From an uncultured bacterium (lineage in GTDB: Bacteria > Actinomycetota > Coriobacteriia > Coriobacteriales > Atopobiaceae), in NCBI GenBank assembly GCA_905214865.1, contig CAJMNO010000010.1, forward strand, positions 1-64,000: a DNA stretch of 64,000 bases. The letters are read 5' to 3'. The notes beneath the pieces are model-generated. The model did not search any database. It was not told the DNA's origin and saw only the letters and a list, made by a program, of their open reading frames with translations. Positions 45,901-53,279 of the stretch are shown in pieces. Position 1 is the stretch's first letter, and each line of letters begins with the position of its first letter. The position numbers and the translations under genes are program-made.

Positions 45901-46251
45901 CCGGGCAAGATGGCCTACACCTCCACGCACGACACCCAGACGCTCCTTGGGTGGTGCGAGTCCCGCTTTGGCGGCGGGGCCGTCGAGGACGGCCTTGGGC
46001 GAGAGGGTCTGTCGTACTCCCGCGTGGAGGAGATGCGCGAGCTGGCCGAGCGGCTGCGCGCCGCCACGCTCGCCACCGACGCGAACGTCGCGATCGTGTC
46101 TCTCCAGGACGTCCTGATGCTGGACGACTCGGCAAGGATGAACGTGCCCGGCGTGGCGACCGGCAACTGGTCGTGGCAGGCGGGTCTCGCCGACGTTGAG
46201 CAGTCTCAGGGCCTGCTGCGACAGCTTGCGGAGGAGAGCGGCAGGGCATAG
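42943..46251 (+). CDS. Fusion of GH13 neopullulanase-type alpha-glucan hydrolase and GH77 4-alpha-glucanotransferase (MalQ)
   Basis: 1102 residues from TTG 42943, 25 bp after glgA. Residues 1-120 are a CBM34-like beta domain. Residues 125-640 are a GH13 neopullulanase/cyclomaltodextrinase barrel with D352 (GWRLDVADE), E381 (IGEVWED) and D456 (LGSHDR). From about 650 a complete MalQ follows, with D902 (VRLDHFLGF), E948 (IAEDLG) and D997 (STHDTQT). Both active sites are complete, so the chain should both cut and transfer alpha-glucans. It is the last gene of the glycogen operon and probably handles limit dextrins left by GlgP. Confidence 0.92.
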   Translation: MKARHITSDARYRTPFGAAPAGGAVVLSIDVWDEPEATAQLRIWIDERGEILLPMTGEREDDHLHFSARFEPSEPEVIWYSFLITAADGAVWRYGAACEHGRGEGAFAYGEPPSFQITVYQRQRTVMPDWFKGGVAYQIFPDRFARGDDWEGRVHDALDAPRKGPDRVLVDDWGRYPRYDRNPDGSVCSWDFYGGTLEGVREKLPYLQGMGVTVIYLNPIFEAASNHRYDTADFLRVDPMLGDEESFSRLCHDAGERGISIILDGVFNHCGRDSRYFDFFGNYGGEGAYQSPHSRYRSWFKFNDDGTYQSWWGVGDLPDFNQDNPEYRELICGHDGVIRKWLRLGARGWRLDVADELSDDFIADIKSAALAERPDALLIGEVWEDASNKLAYGKLRKYFQGAELDSTMNYPLRHALEDFLTNKAGAPEFVSTLRSLQENYPRENFYSTLNMLGSHDRIRLLTILGDAPAQAQMSDDEKYRFRLDEGHRSLAISRLWCAALLQMTLPGVPCVYYGDEAGLEGYSDPYCRATFPWGHEDADCKTIYRNAIAIRKSLPVFVDGDFEPFAIGDDVFGFWRRDDESSVCVLVNASLKKSHTVTVPAAGPCVDDIVTGNVPEVGDGGAQVFLWPLGTSVLYFHEEQRLQQSMPHGMGVLAHITSVPNPDKPGRHGTLGEPTRRFIDYLAAGKQCYWQVLPANPTDSFGSPYAGLSAFAGNRELMWGIEDGRTSFRADFEETPSFRRFMEKNERWLMPYATFLAIRKQEGGIPWQEWPKRYREWSPKLATREELRSEVRRVCATQYEFQRQWDEMRHYANERGIQLIGDMPMYVSADSADVWAEREIFELGPDGTPALRAGCPPDSFSADGQLWGNPTYRWDVLRQTGYDWWMRRFERAFELYDYVRLDHFLGFSSYYTIPKGKTALEGSWNFGPGLDLFREARRRFGDLPFIAEDLGTVTPAVRALLAATGFPGMDVIQFADEDVRKGFHPKPGKMAYTSTHDTQTLLGWCESRFGGGAVEDGLGREGLSYSRVEEMRELAERLRAATLATDANVAIVSLQDVLMLDDSARMNVPGVATGNWSWQAGLADVEQSQGLLRQLAEESGRA

Positions 46252-46284
46252 GGCGTGTTAGACGCCCGCATGGCGCGGGCTGGC

Positions 46285-46325
46285 GGAGGGCCTCGGGGCG
46301 GCGTCCCGGAGCCCTCCATTGTTTT
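46285..46325 (+). terminator. Terminator of the glycogen operon
   Basis: GGAGGG with CCTCGGG pairs with CCCGGAG and CCCTCC, followed by ATTGTTTTG. It lies 34 bp after the last stop codon. Confidence 0.75.
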
Positions 46326-46417
46326 GCGGCTCCGTTTGCGCAGCGAGGGCGCACTCCGGGGCCCCTCGTGTCGCCGTGGCTCCGTTTGTGCCCGTGCGGC
46401 CGCGTGTCAGCCGCGGA

Positions 46418-46780
46418 GTGCTTGGCGAGCCTGGTCCCCATGCGGATTTGGGGGAGAGGTGCTTAGCGTCGCTGGCCCCCGTACGGACTGACGACCCGGG
46501 CGCTTTACAAACCTGGCCCCCTGCAGGCGCGAAACTCTGGGGCTGCTTAACAAATCTGGGGCTGGTATGCGAGTGCGTGCGCAGGTGCTTAGAAAGTCCG
46601 AGGCGCGTATGCGAGTGCGTGCGCAGGTGCTTAGAAAGTCCGAGGCGCGGATGGATTCTTGCCAATATGACCCATACGGGCACCGGCAGGATTAAGCATT
46701 TTCCAATGGAATCCGTCCGAGCACCGACATCTCTAAGCAGGGGCCATATTGCCCCTGCGGACACAGCCCTCACTAAGCTT
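46418..46780. repeat. Mirrored array of a 17-bp motif, upstream copy (six forward, three inverted units)
   Basis: The motif is about GTGCTTARNNNNYCYGG. Forward units start at 46418, 46459, 46500, 46543, 46585 and 46627, with a period of 41-43 bp. Inverted units have their TAAGC at 46693, 46734 and 46774, with a period of 41 and 40 bp. Units at 46543, 46585 and 46627 also share parts of the spacer (GTATGCGAGTGCGTGCGCA); the other spacers differ. The last forward and the first inverted unit are 66 bp apart. The array is not coding: the period varies and breaks all frames. Confidence 0.75.
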
Positions 46781-47172
46781 CTGCGCCTAGTCGTGTGGCG
46801 GGAGCGGATGAGATTGGTGCTTCCTCGTAAAGCCCCGTGCTCTGTCGACCTTCGGGCATGGGGGTATTCCGCATGCTACTCGCGCGGGGCGCTCGATCTC
46901 TCGTCGTCTCTTGGACTACCACCTGCGCGCCAATCGTGCTTCACGCGTCGATTTCGCTACCTGCGACGACTACGCTTGATCTGCAGAGAAGCCGCCCTGC
47001 ACCCATGCTGAGCCTTGCTTTACGGTAGGTTACATATTTCTGCTCAAAACATAAGCCTACGAATCAGTTTTGTAGGTGACACGCAGGTGCAGGCTACATG
47101 CGCGCAATTTAAGTGCGGAGAAATCTGAAATAGTCCCTTCGCCTTAGAAGCAGCGAACCTACCATTCGTGGC
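46781..47172 (+). other. Gene-free stretch between the array and the nuclease-like gene
   Basis: It holds only degraded versions of the array motif (for example at 46817 and 46936). Its last 150 bp are AT-richer and include a CCTAC/GTAGG hairpin near 47057-47076. A promoter for the following gene is likely here, but no clear -35/-10 pair can be named. Confidence 0.45.
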
Positions 47173-48270
47173 ATGGACATTCTCTTCTCACACTTCAGCG
47201 CTCTCACGGTTTTGCGCAGCTATCGCTGTCGTGCCGTCGACGGCGTGCCACCTGACAACGGCGCCGTGCCTGCCGTCACGCCGGGGAAAGACGAGCTGTT
47301 GCGGGAGGTCCGTTCGAGCGGGCTGTTGAGAGGCCTCGAGCTTCCCATAGAGTTGTTGGCGGGGAGCCATAAGCAGAGGAGCAAGACAATATACGCCCAT
47401 AGGTTGCAATATCATCTTCCGAGGCGAGCGATACTCAACCTAGGAGGCTTCAAATGCGTCTCCCCCGAGCACGTGGTTGTCCAGATGGCTTCCAGGTTGG
47501 AAGATCTGCAGCTCGCGGTGCTTCTCGGCGAGCTCATGGGAACCTATGCCATCGACCCAATCCTTGGAGAGATGTGCCAGGTCAAGGAGCCGATGACGAC
47601 ACCTGACGCGTTGCAGGCGTACCTGGAGAGTCTTGGCAGCTTCCCCGGAACATCGCGGGTTCGCCGATGCTTGAGGATGATGCCTCCGGGCTCGGGCTCT
47701 CCCCGGGAGACCAGGTTGGCTCTTCGGCTCTCCCTGCCACCTGCCCTTGGCGGATACCATCTTCCCGTTGCTGCACTCAACATGGTCGTGAACGTGCAGG
47801 GCCTGCGGGCGGATTTGCCGCTTCATACTCGCAGGCCGGACATCCTTCTCGCGGTATTGGGCGTGGGCCCTGGTCGGGAGGGCAGGCATCGGTACGTCGC
47901 TATCGAATACGACGGCGCGACGCATTATGGCGAGGAGAGACACGCGCGAGACGTCGAACGTCAGACCGAGCTCATGGCAGCGGGACTCAAGGAATACGTC
48001 GTTGGCCGCCAGCAGTACGCGGACTTGGAGTATATGGACGGCCTCGCCTCTCTCATACGAAAAGACCTCGGCATGTCCCGCATAGGGCTAACGCGAGACG
48101 CCGAAAGGAGAAGGCGAGAGTTGCGCCGCCAACTATACCTGCGCCTCGAGGCAATTGACGAGAGGGGTCTGGGGTCGCTGATGCCGCAGGCGGAGCTTGG
48201 TTCGGACGAAGATGGGGGCGGCCCCCGAGACGAAGACGCGGTGCCGGTCTCGGCCTATGGCCTGGACTGA
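47173..48270 (+). CDS. Orphan protein with C-terminal DUF559/Vsr-like nuclease domain
   Basis: 365 residues from ATG 47173, without a convincing ribosome site. Residues 60-130 (SHKQRSKTIYAHRLQYHLP to SPEHVVVQMA) resemble the middle part of AbiEi-antitoxin/DUF559 proteins, which carry an (S/T)PE element before a helical segment. Residues 220-290 hold RPDILLAVL, then VAIEYDGATHYG (E245, D247, H251) and ARDVERQTELMAAGL, the order of a Vsr/DUF559 PD-(D/E)XK-like nuclease. The tail is acidic. Codon use is less GC-ended than in flanking genes. It stands alone between two mirrored repeat arrays. A DNA-processing role is inferred only from the fold-like motif. Confidence 0.6.
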   Translation: MDILFSHFSALTVLRSYRCRAVDGVPPDNGAVPAVTPGKDELLREVRSSGLLRGLELPIELLAGSHKQRSKTIYAHRLQYHLPRRAILNLGGFKCVSPEHVVVQMASRLEDLQLAVLLGELMGTYAIDPILGEMCQVKEPMTTPDALQAYLESLGSFPGTSRVRRCLRMMPPGSGSPRETRLALRLSLPPALGGYHLPVAALNMVVNVQGLRADLPLHTRRPDILLAVLGVGPGREGRHRYVAIEYDGATHYGEERHARDVERQTELMAAGLKEYVVGRQQYADLEYMDGLASLIRKDLGMSRIGLTRDAERRRRELRRQLYLRLEAIDERGLGSLMPQAELGSDEDGGGPRDEDAVPVSAYGLD

Positions 48271-48459
48271 CGTGTGATGCTGACGAGCGGGCGTCGCTCG
48301 CACGCGCAAGCGCACAAGCCGGGAGCGTGCGTGTCGGTTTCGGTCTCTTGGGCGGTGTACGGGTCGTCGGTGCTCCGCGCGGGTGGGGTTAGCCGTGACG
48401 ATGGGCGTTCCGCCGTGCAGCCATTGTGAGTTTTGGTACCCGCGTGGGAAAGGGTTGCG
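48271..48459. other. Gene-free spacer between the nuclease-like gene and the downstream array
   Basis: 189 bp with no T-run hairpin and no gene. With the array and its right flank it forms a 494-bp non-coding block before mfd. Confidence 0.5.
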
Positions 48460-48657
48460 GTGCTTAAAGATTCTGGTGCGCGAACAATCAGAAGGGCGAT
48501 GGTGCTTAAAGAATCCGGTGGGTGAACGAGTTTTTGATCGAATAGCCCATTCTCGCCTCGATGAAATTAAGCATTCGGTCATGAAATCCGACCTATCCCC
48601 AGAGAAGTTAAGCACGCCGTCCTCGTCGCTTGGGCTAGTGCCGAGGGGATTAAGCAC
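48460..48657. repeat. Mirrored array of the 17-bp motif, downstream copy (two forward, three inverted units)
   Basis: Forward units GTGCTTAAAGATTCTGG at 48460 and GTGCTTAAAGAATCCGG at 48502 are 42 bp apart. Inverted units have TAAGC at 48568, 48609 and 48651 (41 and 42 bp apart); read on the minus strand the second is GTGCTTAACTTCTCTGG. The forward-to-inverted junction is 66 bp, exactly as in the upstream array, and a CCCAT lies at the same place in both junctions. Confidence 0.75.
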
Positions 48658-48751
48658 TCGGCTGCGAAGTCTGAACGAGCGATGCCAAGCCCCCGCCAAG
48701 AAGCTTGCGAAGATTTGTCTCCCCCGCGTCGGCTCCGCGACCAACGCCGCC

Positions 48752-48757
48752 TACAAT
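48752..48757 (+). promoter_or_regulatory. Candidate -10 box giving a leaderless mfd transcript
   Basis: TACAAT ends seven bases before ATG 48765. Transcription would begin at or next to the start codon. No Shine-Dalgarno sequence precedes either ATG 48756 or ATG 48765. Confidence 0.4.
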
Positions 48758-48764
48758 GTGTCCC

Positions 48765-51700
48765 ATGTTTATCAACAGAGTCTCAAGACAGCTGCTCGCC
48801 GCCCCCGAGTTCGTGCCCCTGCTGCACGGGCTCGACGCGGGTGACGACGTCACGCTCGGCGTGTCGCAGAGCGCACGCCCCCTGGTCCTCGCCTCCCTCT
48901 GGGCGCGGGACCCCCGCCCCTGCCTCATGGTCGTCGCCGGTGAGGAGGCGGCCGACCGAACGGCGCGCTCCCTTGCCGCCTGGCTTGGCATGGACGTGGT
49001 CAGCCGCTATCCCGACCGCAAGGACCTGCCCTGGTCCCCAAAGGACCCGGACGACGCGGCCGTGGGCGCCCGCTGCTCCGCCGTCGCGCGTCTCTCGGCA
49101 GGGGAGAGGTGCGTGGTCGTCGCAAGTGCGGCGGCGCTCCTCCGCCGGGTTCCGCCCGTGGGCTCGGGCTACTTTGCGTCGAGCACCTTCTCGGTGGGCG
49201 ACCAGGTTGACTTTGAGGACGTGGGACACCTTCTGGTGGGCATGGGCTACACCGACGCGGGAGACTCCGCCGAGGTCAGCGAACCCGGCATGTTCCACGT
49301 GCACGGCGACAGCGTGGACGTGTTCCCGGCGCAGGCGACCTCGCCCGTTCGCATCGAGTTCTTTGGCGACGAGGTCGACCGCGTGCGGCGCATGGTCCCC
49401 TCCACGGGGCAGACCATTGGCGAGCTGGATTCGGTAACGGTCTCTCCCTGCCGCGAGATTGCGCTCACGCCCACGACCATCGACGCCGCCCGCCACGCCC
49501 TCTACAAGCGGGCGCAGGACAACTCAAAGGTCGCGGCGGACCTCGAGCTCATCCAGGCGGGTTCCGCCGAGCCGTCGCTCGAGAAGTACCTCCCCGCCCT
49601 CTACGGCGGGAGCGCCTCGGTCATCGACCACGCAAGCAAGGACACGCTCGTGGTGCTCGCGGAGCCTCGCGCGCTCTTCGACGACTGCATGCACGCCTAC
49701 GACGACGTCACGGCCTCGGCCAACGCGGCGCGCGTGAAGCCGGATGGTCTGTTCTCCTCTCCCCGGGAGCTCGACTTTGGCAGGCAGCAGCGCCTCTCGC
49801 TCTCGTCGATCCAGCGCGCCGGCACCTCCGCCACTTCGCAGCTCGCCGTGCGCCAGCCGGGCATTGCGGGGAGCGACGCAAAGCTGCTCGGTCGCCTTCG
49901 CCAGTTGGTGGGGGAGAGGAGCGCGGTGGTCTTTGCCGTGCCCGATCGCGGTGCCCGCGAGGCGCTGGAGCTCACCCTGAGCGACGAGGGGATTCCCTTT
50001 GAGGAGTCGCTGGGGGCCGCGGCACCCAACAACGTGCCCGTGACCTCGGACGCCGCCAACGACCACGTGGTCCCGCTCCCCCGCGGCCTCGTCACCTTCT
50101 TCGACGCGCCCGTGCCGGCCGGCATCGTGGTCCCCTCCGCGCACCTGGGCGTGCTCAGCGTGAGCGACCTCACCTCCCGCATGGCGCGCCACCGCGACCA
50201 CGCCCGCCGCGTGGACCCCACCACGGTCACGTTCCCCTTCAAGCCGGGGGACTACGTCGTCCATGCCACGCACGGTATAGCCCTCTTCTCCCAGATCGTG
50301 CGCCAGGAGGTCGGTGGGCGCCAGCGCGACTACTTCCTCCTGGAGTACGCCGGGGGAGACAAGCTGTTCGTCCCGCTCGAGCAGGTTGACCGCATCACCC
50401 GCTACGTGGGGCCGGACGGCTCGAGCCCCCGCCTCACGCGGCTCAACACCGCCGACTGGTCGCGTGCCACGGGCAAGGCGCGCAAGAGCGCCAAGAAGCT
50501 CGCCTTCGACCTGGTGGACCTGTACACCCGGCGCTCGTCGGTGTCGGGGCACGCCTTCTCGCCCGACACGCCGGCCCAGGCCGACATGGAGGCGAGCTTC
50601 CGCTATGAGCTCACCCCCGACCAGGCGTCGGCGGTGGCAGACATCAAGGCCGACATGGAGTCCCCCAAGCCCATGGACCGCCTCCTCTGCGGCGACGTGG
50701 GCTTTGGCAAGACCGAGGTGGCCCTGCGCGCGGCGTTCAAGTGCTGCCAGGACTCCAAGCAGGTCATGGTGCTGTGCCCCACCACCATCCTGGCGCAGCA
50801 GCACTTCGAGACGTTCTTCGAGCGCTTCTCGCCCTTTGACCTGGACGTGCGCGTGCTCTCGCGCTTTGTGACCCCCGCCCAGCAGCGCAAGGCCCTCGAG
50901 GGCTTCGCCTCGGGCGACGTGGACGTGCTCATCGGCACCCACCGCCTGTTCTCGGCAGACGTGAACCCGCACGACCTGGGGCTCGTGATTATCGACGAGG
51001 AGCAGCGCTTTGGCGTTCAGCACAAGGAGCAGCTCAAGAACCTGCGCGAGCAGGTGGACGTGCTCACGCTCTCGGCAACGCCCATCCCGCGCACCATGCA
51101 GATGGCCATGAGCGGCGTGCGCGACATGAGCCTCATCCTCACGCCTCCGCCCGGCCGCCTGCCGGTGAAGGTCACCGTGGGCGAGTGGGACCCCGACGTG
51201 GTGAGCGATGCCATACGGCGCGAGCTGGAGCGCAAGGGTCAGGTCTACTACGTGAGCAACCGCGTCACCACCATCGAGGACGCCGTCGACCGCGTGCACG
51301 AGGCGGCCCCCGAGGCCCGCGTGGGCGTGGCGCACGGCCAGATGAGCGCCTCTCAGGTGGAGGACGTGATGATGGAGTTTGACGAGCACGAGATAGACGT
51401 GCTCGTGGCGACGACCATCATCGAGAGCGGCATCGACAACTCGCACACCAACACCCTCATCATCGAGGACTCGCAGCGCCTGGGGCTGGCGCAGCTCTAC
51501 CAGCTCAAGGGTCGCGTGGGTCGCGGCAGGGTGCAGGCCTACGCGTACTTCATGTTCCCAGGGGAGACGCCCCTCACCCCCGAGGCCACGGACCGTCTCA
51601 CCGCCATCAACGAGTACCAGGACCTGGGAAGCGGCATGCGCATTGCCATGCGCGACCTCGAGATTCGCGGCGCCGGCTCCCTCATGGGCGCGGAACAGCA

Positions 51701-52226
51701 CGGTAACCTCTCGAGCGTGGGCTTTGACCTGTTCACCCAGATGCTGGGACAGGCCGTGAGCGAGGCGAGGGGCGAGGCGCCAGACGTGGAGCAGGCGGAG
51801 GTCACCATCAACCTCCCGGCAGACTTCTACCTTGCGGAGGAGTACCTGCCCGACGTCGACCGCAGGGTGCTGGCCTACCGACGCCTTGCCGCGGCGACGG
51901 AGCTGGCGGACGTGGACGCCCTGCAGCGCGACCTGGAGGACAGCTACGGGGCGCTCCCGCTCGCGGGCAAGAACCTGTTCGACCGCGCGCGCATCCGCAT
52001 CCGCTGCGAGCGCCTGGGTGCCACGAGCGTCGCGCTCACCAACGGGCGCCTGATCTACCAGGGCGTGGACGTGCCCCGAGACGTCGCGGCGAGGCTGCAC
52101 CAGCACCGGGCGATCGTGTACCCCAAGACCAGGAAGCTCGCCTATCCGTTCCACACCGGCAAGGAGGAGCTGCTACCGGCGGCCCTGGGGGTGCTGGAGG
52201 AGATAGGCGGGGACGACGAGGAGTAG
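48765..52226 (+). CDS. mfd: Transcription-repair coupling factor
   Basis: 1153 residues from ATG 48765 (MFINRVSRQLL); ATG 48756 is possible. The UvrB-like N-terminal module, the CarD-like RNA polymerase interaction domain (KPGDYVVHATHGIALF), the RecG-type translocase with GDVGFGKTEVALRAAF and DEEQRFGVQ, the TRG segment and a C-terminal D7 domain occur in order. Length is normal. Mfd removes RNA polymerase stalled at lesions and recruits UvrA. It directly follows the repeat array and is followed by mazG 31 bp later. Confidence 0.96.
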   Translation: MFINRVSRQLLAAPEFVPLLHGLDAGDDVTLGVSQSARPLVLASLWARDPRPCLMVVAGEEAADRTARSLAAWLGMDVVSRYPDRKDLPWSPKDPDDAAVGARCSAVARLSAGERCVVVASAAALLRRVPPVGSGYFASSTFSVGDQVDFEDVGHLLVGMGYTDAGDSAEVSEPGMFHVHGDSVDVFPAQATSPVRIEFFGDEVDRVRRMVPSTGQTIGELDSVTVSPCREIALTPTTIDAARHALYKRAQDNSKVAADLELIQAGSAEPSLEKYLPALYGGSASVIDHASKDTLVVLAEPRALFDDCMHAYDDVTASANAARVKPDGLFSSPRELDFGRQQRLSLSSIQRAGTSATSQLAVRQPGIAGSDAKLLGRLRQLVGERSAVVFAVPDRGAREALELTLSDEGIPFEESLGAAAPNNVPVTSDAANDHVVPLPRGLVTFFDAPVPAGIVVPSAHLGVLSVSDLTSRMARHRDHARRVDPTTVTFPFKPGDYVVHATHGIALFSQIVRQEVGGRQRDYFLLEYAGGDKLFVPLEQVDRITRYVGPDGSSPRLTRLNTADWSRATGKARKSAKKLAFDLVDLYTRRSSVSGHAFSPDTPAQADMEASFRYELTPDQASAVADIKADMESPKPMDRLLCGDVGFGKTEVALRAAFKCCQDSKQVMVLCPTTILAQQHFETFFERFSPFDLDVRVLSRFVTPAQQRKALEGFASGDVDVLIGTHRLFSADVNPHDLGLVIIDEEQRFGVQHKEQLKNLREQVDVLTLSATPIPRTMQMAMSGVRDMSLILTPPPGRLPVKVTVGEWDPDVVSDAIRRELERKGQVYYVSNRVTTIEDAVDRVHEAAPEARVGVAHGQMSASQVEDVMMEFDEHEIDVLVATTIIESGIDNSHTNTLIIEDSQRLGLAQLYQLKGRVGRGRVQAYAYFMFPGETPLTPEATDRLTAINEYQDLGSGMRIAMRDLEIRGAGSLMGAEQHGNLSSVGFDLFTQMLGQAVSEARGEAPDVEQAEVTINLPADFYLAEEYLPDVDRRVLAYRRLAAATELADVDALQRDLEDSYGALPLAGKNLFDRARIRIRCERLGATSVALTNGRLIYQGVDVPRDVAARLHQHRAIVYPKTRKLAYPFHTGKEELLPAALGVLEEIGGDDEE

Positions 52227-52257
52227 GAGCGGGCAACGCCCGCGGAGGGGAGTGCCA

Positions 52258-53193
52258 ATGGCTGACGTCGAGAGGGATCGCGAGGGCGACCGCTGGCAGG
52301 ATGCCGCGGACCGCGCGGACGCGCAGAACTCCGGGCGCGAGGGGGCGCCGGGCGGGCACCCCGAGTTCGACCGCCTGGTGCGCACCATCTGGCGGCTGCG
52401 CCAGCCCGACGGCTGCCCGTGGGACAAGGCCCAGACCCATCACTCCATCACGCGCAACATGATCGAGGAGGCCTACGAGGCGGTCGACACCATCGAGTCC
52501 GACGACATGCCGCACCTCCGCGAGGAGCTGGGTGACGTCCTTGAGCAGGTGCTTCTCCACTCGCAGATTGCCTCGGACGAGGGCGACTTCGACATAGACG
52601 ACGTGTGCCGCGAGCTCAACCAGAAGCTCGTGCGCAGGCACCCGCATGTCTTTGGCGACCTTGCCTCCAGCGGCGCGGGCTCCGTGGGCGGGGTCCTGGA
52701 CATCTGGGACGACGTCAAGCGACAGGAGCGCGAGGCAAGGGGCGCGGGGGGAGAGGAGCCTGGCCTCCTGGACTCGGTGCCCGAGGCGCTGCCCGCGCTC
52801 ATGCAGTGCCAGAAGATCTCGAAGCGCGCGGCGAAGGCCGGCTTCGAGTGGGCGAGCGAGGACGACGTGTGGGGGCAGGTCCAGAGCGAGCGGGACGAGT
52901 TCGAGGCCGAGGAGCCAGGCAGCCCCGAGCGGGCGGAGGAGTTTGGCGACCTGCTCTTCTCCCTCGTGAACGTCGCTCGCTGGGAGCACATCGACGCCGA
53001 GGAGGCACTGGCCGCAGCCAACCGCAAGTTCAGGCGCCGCTGGGCCCTCATGGAAAACATGGCGCGCGAGGAGGGCGTCAGGCTCGAGGACGTGGGTGTG
53101 GAGCGCCTCAACTGCATGTGGGATGCCGCGAAGGCGCGCGAGCGCTCCGGCGGGGAGGCCTCTGGTGACGCTGCGGAGGCCTCGGGGAAGTAG
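52258..53193 (+). CDS. mazG: Nucleoside triphosphate pyrophosphohydrolase MazG
   Basis: 311 residues from ATG 52258 (GGAGGGGAG upstream). Both MazG repeats are present: CPWDKAQTHHSI with EEAYEA and EELGDVLEQVLLH, and a second EEFGDLLFSLVNVAR. The E-E-x-x-E and E-x-x-D ligands for magnesium are in place. It hydrolyses NTPs including damaged ones and lowers ppGpp effects in E. coli. It is probably transcribed with mfd. Confidence 0.93.
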   Translation: MADVERDREGDRWQDAADRADAQNSGREGAPGGHPEFDRLVRTIWRLRQPDGCPWDKAQTHHSITRNMIEEAYEAVDTIESDDMPHLREELGDVLEQVLLHSQIASDEGDFDIDDVCRELNQKLVRRHPHVFGDLASSGAGSVGGVLDIWDDVKRQEREARGAGGEEPGLLDSVPEALPALMQCQKISKRAAKAGFEWASEDDVWGQVQSERDEFEAEEPGSPERAEEFGDLLFSLVNVARWEHIDAEEALAAANRKFRRRWALMENMAREEGVRLEDVGVERLNCMWDAAKARERSGGEASGDAAEASGK

Positions 53194-53214
53194 GTCCGTC
53201 GCGTCGTCGGCTGC

Positions 53215-53220
53215 TATAGT
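53215..53220 (+). promoter_or_regulatory. Candidate -10 box before the DivIC-like gene
   Basis: TATAGT lies 60 bp upstream of the start codon in the gap after mazG. No strong -35 is visible. Confidence 0.4.
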
Positions 53221-53279
53221 ATGAGGTCCACGGGGCGGATTGGCGCCCCCCGCCAAACGAACCAGAAACGAAGCATGGC

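Noticed and set aside
40138..45930. Very long open frames on the minus strand opposite the glycogen genes (about 890 and 1040 codons), and similar ones opposite the C69, M14 and mfd genes
   Set aside because: They are antisense to genes with complete catalytic motifs, show Val/Arg/His-rich composition typical of GC-biased shadows, and have no ribosome sites or family motifs.
46418..46780. CRISPR array
   Set aside because: Units are degenerate, only 17 bp are conserved, orientation inverts in the middle, and no cas gene is present in the window.
46319..47011. A 230-codon open frame running through the upstream repeat array
   Set aside because: The array period changes between 41, 42 and 43 bp, so the repeats do not keep a frame, and the translation has no protein-like character or start signal.
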